From Candidatus Nomurabacteria bacterium (lineage in GTDB: Bacteria > Patescibacteriota > Minisyncoccia > Phycocordibacterales > PALSA-1337): 21,932 nucleotides of DNA. The position numbers and the translations under genes were made by a program. Shown here piece after piece: positions 16,055 to 21,932 of this stretch. The stretch lies in NCBI GenBank assembly GCA_943354625.1, contig CALRCS010000003.1:1-21932 (forward strand). Reading direction: 5' to 3'. A model generated the notes under the pieces. It saw only the letters and a program-made list of their open reading frames with translations. It was not told the DNA's origin and ran no database searches. The first letter of the stretch is position 1. The number at the start of each line of letters is the position of its first letter.

Positions 16055-16205
16055 CCTTAGGAACGAACACAACGAACGTTGTTCGCCGTCACCTTAGTAT
16101 TGTTGTTAGTGTTGCCGTTGTTCAAGTTCACGTTCCACGCGTTAGCCGTATTATTATAGTTCTCTGTAGATGACCAAAAGTTGTAGCCTGGATTAGGCAG
16201 ATTGT
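16055..16205 (-). repeat. DGR template repeat (TR)
   Basis: The 151-bp repeat aligns without gaps to the variable repeat at 17640-17790. All 15 mismatches are at T on the plus strand, so adenine in the TR RNA: 16080, 16083, 16100, 16101, 16113, 16118, 16119, 16122, 16127, 16128, 16134, 16142, 16160, 16161 and 16182. In the reading frame of the target they hit 11 Asn codons. The 25 bases at the 3' end (16055-16079), which in the VR include the stop codon, are unchanged. The TR is non-coding and lies between RT and avd. Confidence 0.97.
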
Positions 16206-16359
16206 CCTGTTACTAGTGAATGGTATATTTTGATCTTTATCTTAATAAAGTACAAACTATTTGAATCTATAGTTATCTACTCAGAAGATGAATAGATAAC
16301 TGAACAGGACCGCAATAAATTTTATGCTCGCCTCATAAGCAATCTTTTTAAGATTAAAC
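16206..16359 (-). ncRNA. Structured spacer between RT and TR, probable part of the DGR RNA
   Basis: The 154-nt spacer has no ORF. AGTTATCTA (16271-16279) and TAGATAACT (16293-16301) form a perfect 9-bp hairpin, and outer CCTGTT (16206-16211) pairs with AACAGG (16303-16308). In studied DGRs sequences flanking TR are part of the RNA that RT and Avd bind. The same role here is inferred. Confidence 0.45.
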
Positions 16360-17568
16360 CTACGAGCTCTGGCCCCGTAAATAATTCTTCTGAATGTTAA
16401 AGTGACTGAAACTTGCATCGACCGGTTCTAGAAAATTTCTTAGTTTACCAAAATTCTTTTTCCACAGCTTTACACGCAAGCCAAAAGTTTTAGCATGTTT
16501 AAATTGCCCATAATAAGAATTGACCACTGATAATATCTTACTTACTTCTTCCACAAGGATATTATTTTGATTAAGTCTCCACAACTTTTCCTTAAAACTC
16601 TTTACCACTCGTTTTCGTATTAAAATATGACTAGGTCTTACAATGAAACCCACAAAATCAATCCCTTTATCTACCGTTTGTAGTATTTGCTTTTTCGGAT
16701 GGAGTTTTAGTTTTAATCTGTCTCCTAGAAATTTATTGATTTCATTACACCATATCTCTAGTTGGTTCTTATCTTCTGATAAAATAACTAGATCGTCCAC
16801 ATATCGCAGATAATATTTTATTTTTAATGTGTGTTTTATAAATTGATCGAGTTCATTGAGATAAACATTAGCAAAAAACTGACTTGTTAAATTGCCGATA
16901 GGTAAACCTTGGTCAGGACCAACTTTAAAAAGAGATTTATGATCGGGAATCAGATCAAAAAGTGACATCTGGCTTTTTCTATAATAATTCAGAATCGGAT
17001 TATAAAAAATAATCGTTTCAGCTAACCATAAAATTTCTGGATTTTTGACTTGTCTTTTGAGCTGTCCGTACAAAATATGTTTTTTAAGACTTATAAAAAA
17101 GCTCTGAATATCCACCTGAAGATACCAAGCTTCTTTTGTTTTTCCTTTCGTGACTTTTCTAATGTACCTTTCCAAATCTACAATAGTTTTATGAGCACCT
17201 TTCCCCTTCCTACATGCGTATGATTGATCTATAAATTTCTTTTCAAAAATTGGTTCCAAGTATCCAACAAGAATATGATGAACAATCCTATCTCTGAAAT
17301 CTGCTGCAAAAATTTCACGAGGCTTGGGCTTGGTAACCACAAAACAAATTGACTGTCCTGGTTTATACGTATGATCAATCAATTCTTTTTGTAGCTTTAT
17401 GAGTTTCGTCTCAAAATTAATTTCGAATTTCAAGGCATTTATAGTGTACCTTTTTCTTTTACGACATTCATAGTAGCATTTTAGAATGTTTTTAGAGGAA
17501 AAAATTTCTGCTGCAATGTTTGTTTTTCTCTCTCTAGGTAAATACTGATTGTGTTCATTTAATTTCAT
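16360..17568 (-). CDS. DGR reverse transcriptase
   Basis: The 402-aa protein is a retroelement RT with the DGR signature. Motif A is YLQVDIQSFFISL (Asp153). Motif 4 is QGLPIGNLTSQFFANVYLNE (220-239), the IGNLTSQ form typical of DGR RTs and linked to adenine misincorporation. Motif C is YVDD (256-259), followed by KLHPKKQ and GIDFVGF (about 291-316). Near the N-terminus FRDRIVHHIL and QSYACRKGKGAH are the fingers motifs. It copies TR RNA with random substitution at adenines, and the cDNA replaces the VR. It has no maturase or endonuclease domain, and 402 aa is normal for this class. It follows the variable-protein gene by 73 bp in the same direction. No SD or good promoter precedes it. Confidence 0.97.
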   Translation of the reverse strand: MKLNEHNQYLPRERKTNIAAEIFSSKNILKCYYECRKRKRYTINALKFEINFETKLIKLQKELIDHTYKPGQSICFVVTKPKPREIFAADFRDRIVHHILVGYLEPIFEKKFIDQSYACRKGKGAHKTIVDLERYIRKVTKGKTKEAWYLQVDIQSFFISLKKHILYGQLKRQVKNPEILWLAETIIFYNPILNYYRKSQMSLFDLIPDHKSLFKVGPDQGLPIGNLTSQFFANVYLNELDQFIKHTLKIKYYLRYVDDLVILSEDKNQLEIWCNEINKFLGDRLKLKLHPKKQILQTVDKGIDFVGFIVRPSHILIRKRVVKSFKEKLWRLNQNNILVEEVSKILSVVNSYYGQFKHAKTFGLRVKLWKKNFGKLRNFLEPVDASFSHFNIQKNYLRGQSS

Positions 17569-17602
17569 ATTTATTTTTTAATTTTAAATTTAAAAATTCG
17601 GA

Positions 17603-17638
17603 CGAATGATTCAAAGTTTCAAATGACCAAATGATTCG
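17603..17638 (-). repeat. Imperfect hairpin just beyond the VR
   Basis: CGAATGATT and AATGATTCG form a 9-bp stem with one mismatch, directly after the variable repeat. In the Bordetella phage DGR a hairpin at this place promotes mutagenic homing; a like role here is inferred. The arms also contain the direct repeat AATGATTC. Confidence 0.4.
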
Positions 17639-17639
17639 G

Positions 17640-17790
17640 CCTTAGGAACGAACACAACGAACGTAGTACGCCGTCACCTTAGTACCGTTGTTAGTGTAGC
17701 CGAAGTACAAGGCCACGTACCACGCGCTAGCCGTATTATTATAGAACTCTGTAGATGACCAAAAGTAGTAGCCTGGATTAGGCAGATTGT
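17640..17790 (-). repeat. DGR variable repeat (VR)
   Basis: The 151-bp repeat is the 3' end of the variable-protein gene including its stop. Relative to TR, 11 Asn codons have become Tyr (6), Phe (2), Gly, Ala and Ser. Four Asn codons copied from TR remain unchanged in the variable stretch (17687-17692 and 17735-17740). Confidence 0.97.
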
Positions 17791-18925
17791 TTGCTGAACC
17801 ATCAATATAAGCTTGCATTAGTTGTTTTTGTGTAGGTAAATACCAGTCATTATAACCACCAAAACTAGCAGTATTCAAAGCATCACAAAAACCTATAGCC
17901 TGCCCATCTGTCGGACGCGTGCCATCTGTTGCATTTCCAAAAATATTAGAAGTGCTAGAAGCAGTTGAACCGACTGCCATGATATCTGTCCACCATAAAC
18001 CAGTTCTATTATCCTGTTTTACAGTACCACTATATAGATCTGTAGCACCAAGATAATCTATAGAAGTATTACCAGAAAAGGGCGAGCCGGAGACAGTGGT
18101 CCATGTCGCTTCCTCTGCGATGTATTCTCCTGTAGTACCACCAGAGTTCACCCAATCGTCTTTTGTTTGATTTTTTTGGTTTAGAAACATATTGGTCGAT
18201 GATGTGGAAACTGTGACGGAAGATGCACCACTATAGTAGCCTTGTGGTACAGTAAGGATAAAAGACGTCCCCTGGATTGATGATGAAGCGACGGCGGTAT
18301 TACCAGCTATAACTGCAATAGAACCTGGAGAAGAAGCGGTGGTTAAGACCTGATTTGCATTGTTATCTCCATACAATAATGAGCTAAGTGTACCGACGAT
18401 TCCAAAAATATTTATTCCGTTTGCGATATTTGTTGCAACAAAGTTGGCAGAAGTGGTAGAAACCGTTACAGAAGCAGTGCCACTATAATATCCCACGGGA
18501 GTCGTAAATACGAGGGATGTCCCTTGGGCAGAAGAAGAAGCCACAACAGTATCTCCCGTTTTTACTGCAACTGTACCAGTAACACCAAAGTATGTGGAAC
18601 TGGCAAGAAAATCACCAGAATATATTGTTGGGATGGCATTATAAATAGAAGTAAGTGTAGGGAAAGTAGCTTGAGGGGTAGTGGTTGCGTTGAGGCTGTG
18701 GTTTCCCGTAGTTGCTGATGCGTTGGTAGTAAGTCGAGTCATAATATCTGAAAATGTATAACTTTGTGCTATAGGTAATGCAGAAGGAGTAAGTGAACCA
18801 GCTTTCGCAACAGTAAAGACAAATAGAAGTGATAGTGTGATGATAGCTATTTCTCGGATAATAGTTTTAGTATTTAATTTTTTTGGCATTTTCATCTTAT
18901 TTATTATTAATTTAAATTTTTTCAT
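17642..18925 (-). CDS. DGR variable protein: secreted, DUF1566/C-type-lectin-like C-terminus
   Basis: The 427-aa protein starts with a basic stretch and a signal-peptide-like segment (about 25-43, EIAIITLSLLFVFTVAKAGS). Two repeats follow, each with VASSS-x-QGTS and YYSG-x-(A/S)SVTVST (about 125-155 and 210-245), resembling stalk repeats of fibre or surface proteins. The C-terminal domain (about 270-427) has TGLWWTDIM, GFCDAL, YNDWYLPTQKQLMQAY and a terminal YYVRCVRS, as in DUF1566 proteins with a C-lectin fold, a common DGR target. The VR covers residues 380-427. The protein probably binds ligands at the cell surface. ATGs at 18895 and 18889 are other possible starts. It is three bases past the upstream gene. 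Confidence 0.92.
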   Translation of the reverse strand: MKKFKLIINKMKMPKKLNTKTIIREIAIITLSLLFVFTVAKAGSLTPSALPIAQSYTFSDIMTRLTTNASATTGNHSLNATTTPQATFPTLTSIYNAIPTIYSGDFLASSTYFGVTGTVAVKTGDTVVASSSAQGTSLVFTTPVGYYSGTASVTVSTTSANFVATNIANGINIFGIVGTLSSLLYGDNNANQVLTTASSPGSIAVIAGNTAVASSSIQGTSFILTVPQGYYSGASSVTVSTSSTNMFLNQKNQTKDDWVNSGGTTGEYIAEEATWTTVSGSPFSGNTSIDYLGATDLYSGTVKQDNRTGLWWTDIMAVGSTASSTSNIFGNATDGTRPTDGQAIGFCDALNTASFGGYNDWYLPTQKQLMQAYIDGSANNLPNPGYYFWSSTEFYNNTASAWYVALYFGYTNNGTKVTAYYVRCVRS

Positions 18926-18928
18926 ATT

Positions 18929-19303
18929 TTAAATAGCTTTTTTTAATAAAATCTCTAGTAAATCTTTGACATTTTCGGCCGCCTCACTGTCTGTCTTGCT
19001 TTCGGTAAACTTCTGCCAGCCAGAGGAAACTTCACCATCTTTCAAGTCCACAACAGCATTTTCAAGCTGAAGTCTAGTAACAAAATCAACTTCCTTATCT
19101 GCATTAAGGACTTTCTCAATAAAAAGACGTGTAAAATTGATGATTTTCTCATTTTGGTGAATTGAAATAGCATCAGCTTGTGCTATAGCTAGAGCTTTGG
19201 ATAAAGTGTAACTTTTCATCATAAAGTAGGCATTTCCGATAAGAAGTGCTATCGCCACGATGATTATAATTATTCTATTTTTATTATAAATTTTATTGTT
19301 CAT
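18929..19303 (-). CDS. Small membrane-anchored helical protein in the DGR operon
   Basis: The 124-aa protein has an N-terminal TM (about residues 10-29) followed by an amphipathic helical region with many charged residues, including ENAVVDLKDGEVSSGWQKF and AAENVKDLLEILLKKAI. No family is recognised. It lies 16 bp after the surface-protein gene and 3 bp before the variable protein, so it is almost certainly co-transcribed and may help anchor or assemble the displayed proteins. That function is only inferred from position. Confidence 0.75.
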   Translation of the reverse strand: MNNKIYNKNRIIIIIVAIALLIGNAYFMMKSYTLSKALAIAQADAISIHQNEKIINFTRLFIEKVLNADKEVDFVTRLQLENAVVDLKDGEVSSGWQKFTESKTDSEAAENVKDLLEILLKKAI

Positions 19304-19319
19304 ATTTTTATATTAATTT

Positions 19320-21113
19320 TTAAAACCAATTACCAAATAATCGTCGAAGCCAATTTTTTGATTTGAGTGGTATATTTTCATGAACTCCACTTCCCTCGTT
19401 CACGTCAAATTCCTGACCCATGAAGTCATCGTATCCAGGTGCTGAAATAGTAAGCTTGTATGTTCCCTCCTGCACTAGGAATGAATATGTACCACTCTTA
19501 TCGGTCTTCTGGGGGTTCACCTGTTGAAAATCCTTTGCTGGCCATAATTCAAAATTATTAATTTTAGAATTCTTCCAAAATAGAGAAACCTTTGCATATG
19601 GAATGCGCGTTTCTTTATTTCCATTTTTCTCATACACATATCCCTCTGGATCAATGACTGCGGTCAATCGAAGTTCTTTTTTACCATAAGAAGTGTTTTT
19701 ATACTCGATAATGGAAATAATCTCATATTCACCATGAACTAAAGGCATTTGAATGTCTGCTGTGTAAATTCCATCATTATTTTTGTCCTCGTATGCAAAT
19801 TCGCTTAAAACCATTTTCTGTTCAATCTGAACGTTTCCTGTCGCTGGGAGCGAAGCACCTAAAATAGCCATAATGGGCGTAGCCAGAAGAGAAGTCACTG
19901 GCACATTCGTTCTGCCAACTTGCCTGTCTATTTTTTTCACCACCAAATAACCTTTTACATTTTTCGTCGGTTTATCAACCCTGACAACCAAATCGAGGGT
20001 TTTTCCTACTATGGTATTGATTATCTGCTCCGGACTACCTGTGTCATCTATCGTCAAATGAATACTGTAATCTATCAAACTGCCGTTCTTGGCAAAAACG
20101 ATTTCCGAGGGAAAAGATTGTTTCTGACCTAAACCATGCAGAACAAATTTGGCGATTTTGAGCTTATGGAGATCACCAATCTTCGTGATGCCTAATTTAG
20201 AAAATGTCTTACCAAGTTCAGGAAATTTTTCTGTTAGAAACATTATTTCATCGGGCAAAGGGGCGAGTACGAAACGACCAACTGTAGAAATAGAGATTAA
20301 ACCAAGTTTGTTACTGAGAGCTAGTGGAGTTGTTTTTGAAATTGTTTCTTCTGGTAATGGTTCTGTTGGCAACTCTACCTTCGGTTTGGGTTTAAATACA
20401 GAAACAACGGAACTAAAAATATCATTAACGGATGATGTCTGTAACTGTTGTGGTTGTACAACACGAGAATAACCACCTGATGAACTGTGACGTATTGAAT
20501 CAGCTTCACTAGTATCGTCCGCTGATGCACATCCAGGATCAGTGGGATAATCAGTCTTATCATCACTATCGTCGTCAAGTCCATTATTGCAAGCTGGACG
20601 AGAATTACTTGGACGATAGTCTGTAGAAACCTTGTAATCAATTGTTCCACAAGTACCAGTTGTAAAACAATTAAAAACAATCCATCCAATATTTTCTCCA
20701 TATGCATAACCCATAAACTCACCTGAAGAATTTATCGATACTCCGCCATTCTGTGGATCAAACTTCACCCAACCAGCATTTTCGCCGTAGGCATAACCAG
20801 ATAGTGTTCCACTTCCATCATTTATAACCTTATAGTCCACAGTAGCGCAGGAATTATCGTTGGAACAATTCAGCGAGACCCAACCTATATTCTCACCAAA
20901 GGCATAACCAGAAAGTGCTGAATCGGTAACTGATACTGAACTGTAACTCCCTCCAAAATCTAGCCACCCTGCGTTCTCTGTCCATGCGTAACGATTCGTG
21001 GAATCTATAGTACCAGAAGTGGTAGATGCAAGACTAACGAGGGGAATAGTAAAAAAAATGAAAAGCGAAATTATGAGAGAGAGAGAGAGAGTAAAAATCT
21101 TTTTAACATACAT
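19320..21113 (-). CDS. Large secreted surface protein with AWxENxGW repeats
   Basis: The 597-aa protein has a signal peptide (about 1-30, ending VSLAS). Four related repeats follow (about 40-165): YAWTENAGWLDF, YAFGENIGWVSL, YAYGENAGWVKF and YAYGENIGWIVF, alternating with Cys-containing stretches. Next is CNNGLDDDSDDKTDYPTDPG (about 175), an acidic Ca-binding-like motif common in CPR secreted proteins. The middle (about 290-430) is an unrecognised beta-rich region. The C-terminus (about 490-580) resembles a carboxypeptidase regulatory-like beta-sandwich (TDKSGTYSFLVQEGTYKLTI). A TTG at 21176 would add 21 residues, but the ATG at 21113 starts a proper signal peptide. It is the first gene of the DGR operon. 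A CT dinucleotide run lies in the signal-peptide codons. Confidence 0.8.
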   Translation of the reverse strand: MYVKKIFTLSLSLIISLFIFFTIPLVSLASTTSGTIDSTNRYAWTENAGWLDFGGSYSSVSVTDSALSGYAFGENIGWVSLNCSNDNSCATVDYKVINDGSGTLSGYAYGENAGWVKFDPQNGGVSINSSGEFMGYAYGENIGWIVFNCFTTGTCGTIDYKVSTDYRPSNSRPACNNGLDDDSDDKTDYPTDPGCASADDTSEADSIRHSSSGGYSRVVQPQQLQTSSVNDIFSSVVSVFKPKPKVELPTEPLPEETISKTTPLALSNKLGLISISTVGRFVLAPLPDEIMFLTEKFPELGKTFSKLGITKIGDLHKLKIAKFVLHGLGQKQSFPSEIVFAKNGSLIDYSIHLTIDDTGSPEQIINTIVGKTLDLVVRVDKPTKNVKGYLVVKKIDRQVGRTNVPVTSLLATPIMAILGASLPATGNVQIEQKMVLSEFAYEDKNNDGIYTADIQMPLVHGEYEIISIIEYKNTSYGKKELRLTAVIDPEGYVYEKNGNKETRIPYAKVSLFWKNSKINNFELWPAKDFQQVNPQKTDKSGTYSFLVQEGTYKLTISAPGYDDFMGQEFDVNEGSGVHENIPLKSKNWLRRLFGNWF

Positions 21114-21125
21114 ATAATTACAGTT

Positions 21126-21134
21126 ATTATAACA
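21126..21134 (-). promoter_or_regulatory. Extended -10 promoter of the DGR operon
   Basis: TGT-TATAAT on the minus strand lies 12 bases before the ATG at 21113, so the leader would be about five bases. It lies about 75 bp beyond the 5S gene and could drive all five genes and the TR. Confidence 0.55.
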
Positions 21135-21207
21135 CAATAAAAGACATCCTTTCTTTAAAAGGTATGTGGATAACAATCATTTGTAGAATAAAAAATTGAA
21201 TACTTTG

Positions 21208-21316
21208 TACTGGCGACTAGCTACTTTCCCCTTCATATGAGTATCATCGCCGCAACTGCGTTTCACTTCCGTGTTCGGAATGAGAACGGGTGTTTCCACA
21301 GCGCCAAATCACCAGA
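21208..21316 (-). rRNA. 5S ribosomal RNA
   Basis: The 109-nt sequence starts TCTGGTGATTTGGCGC, contains the conserved CCGAACACGGAAGTGAAACG, and ends GTAGCTAGTCGCCAGTA. Its two ends pair (CTGGTG with CGCCAG). It follows 23S on the same strand. A T6 run 14 bases past its end may help termination. Its last bases form part of the 34-bp repeat shared with 15627-15660. Confidence 0.95.
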
Positions 21317-21629
21317 ACAAAAAATTCAATTCCAAAATTCAATGAATTACTTCTGAATTTTGTTCGTTTGAAAACTGAAAAGTGGACCCAACGTAAAGTT
21401 GGGTATGGAACGAGCCCAGGACATGTCAATTCACGTCAAAATATAATGGCGCCGGAACAAGCACAGGCGAGCAAGTGTTTTCTCGACCGAAGTCGACTGG
21501 GGAAACTATGTGGATTTTTATTCCACTTTTCAGTTTTCAAACTTAAATGCAAAAACTTCTGCTTTTTGCAAATTTATCAAGGTTGTTGTTGTATTTGTTC
21601 TAGACAAATAATTGTGGTTCTTAAATTCC
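21317..21629 (-). other. 23S-5S spacer with a long inverted repeat
   Basis: No gene is seen. Two perfect 21-bp arms, 21366-21386 and 21522-21542, are inverted and enclose 135 nt. That loop contains smaller hairpins (CCCAAC/GTTGGG at about 21388-21412 and GTCGAC/GTCGA near 21483-21497). It may be a processing stem or an inserted element. No tRNA is present. Confidence 0.6.
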
Positions 21630-21932
21630 CTAATAGGATCGACGGATTAGTACTTCTCGGCTCAACACATTGCTGTGCGTACACCTAAAGCCTATCAACG
21701 TAATCATCTCTTACGGGTCTCAAACGATTCCTAATCTTGGGGTTGGCTTCCTTCTTAGATGCTTTCAGAAGTTATCCATTCCGAACATAGCTACACTGCG
21801 ATGCTCTTGGCAGAACAGCAGTCACACCAGAGGTTCGTTCATTTTGGTCCTCTCGTACTAAAAACAAATCCCCTCAAGAATCAACGCCCACAGTAGATAG
21901 GAGACCAACCTGTCTCACGCTTGTTATCATAA
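21630..21932 (-). rRNA. 23S ribosomal RNA, 3' end only, probably intron-interrupted at the window edge
   Basis: The minus strand matches the 23S 3' region: GTGAGACAGGTTGGTC, TGGGCGTTGATTC, TACGAGAGGACC, the CTTAGATGCTTTC complement, and the terminal GTTGAGCCGAGAAGTACTAA. The mature 3' end is near 21630, give or take ten bases. At the right edge the match stops exactly before CGTGAGACAG. The last 13 bases do not fit 23S and are better explained as the end of an intron after U2593. Confidence 0.93.
21920..21932 (-). mobile_element. Possible 3' end of a 23S group I intron after U2593, mostly outside
   Basis: 23S should read AACGT-CGTGAGACAG. Here the bases before CGTGAGACAG are ATAACAAG, ending in the G expected at a group I 3' splice site. 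Position 2593 is the classic insertion site of the Chlamydomonas chloroplast 23S intron (the I-CreI target). Only 13 bases are visible. Confidence 0.45.

Noticed and set aside
16360..17568. RT as a group II intron maturase or retron
   Set aside because: It lacks maturase and HNH domains and has the DGR motif IGNLTSQ, with a matching TR/VR pair beside it.
15627..21316. Integrase or transposase to explain the 5S repeats
   Set aside because: None of the five genes between the repeats has recombinase motifs.
21317..21629. tRNA gene in the 23S-5S spacer
   Set aside because: The hairpins do not form a cloverleaf and there is no T-loop.
21290..21688. Plus-strand 132-codon frame over the 5S-23S spacer
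   Set aside because: Antisense to rRNA and to the long inverted repeat.
1..21932. CRISPR array
   Set aside because: No regularly spaced repeats were seen; the only repeats are TR/VR, the 5S copy and protein-level repeats.

Overview
The window looks like a piece of a streamlined, AT-rich genome of the Candidate Phyla Radiation (Patescibacteria, probably Parcubacteria-like). This is an inference. It rests on rRNA genes full of introns, a 16S gene deviating at universally conserved positions, unlinked rRNA genes, short SecD/SecF proteins, and secreted proteins with repeats common in CPR genomes. No phylogenetic test was possible.

Layout. Almost everything is on the minus strand. From right to left: the 3' end of 23S rRNA (probably cut by another intron at the window edge), a spacer, and 5S rRNA. 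Next comes a five-gene diversity-generating retroelement (DGR) module: a repeat-rich surface protein, a small membrane-anchored protein, a DUF1566/C-lectin-like variable protein, a DGR reverse transcriptase, the template repeat and an Avd-like four-helix protein. This module is bracketed by the 5S gene and a second copy of the 5S 3' end. Then come a secreted Cys-motif protein and a RodA-type SEDS protein, a plus-strand glycosyltransferase, a polyprenyl sugar-phosphate transferase, an NAD-dependent epimerase, SecD and SecF, and an ORF6N protein. Last are the 16S rRNA gene with three introns, tRNA-Ile(GAT), a 7TM-type sensor histidine kinase and a truncated membrane protein.

The DGR is complete. 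The 151-bp template repeat (16055-16205) and variable repeat (17640-17790) differ at 15 positions, and all 15 are adenines in the template RNA sense. They change 11 codons, each AAC or AAT in the template. The system should diversify the exposed C-terminus of a secreted lectin-fold protein.

The 16S gene (2745-6811) has about 1,500 nt of exon. A group I intron after U793 carries a LAGLIDADG ORF and a small ORF. A 403-nt group II-like intron lies near position 1398. A group I intron after U1498 carries a second LAGLIDADG ORF. All three fall inside standard PCR primer sites. The 16S 3' tail reads GGATTATTTCA where GGATCACCTCC is expected, so the anti-Shine-Dalgarno core is gone. In agreement, no gene here has a Shine-Dalgarno motif, and several have a -10 promoter box ending 6-8 nt before the ATG. 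Together these suggest a cell that relies on leaderless or SD-independent initiation.
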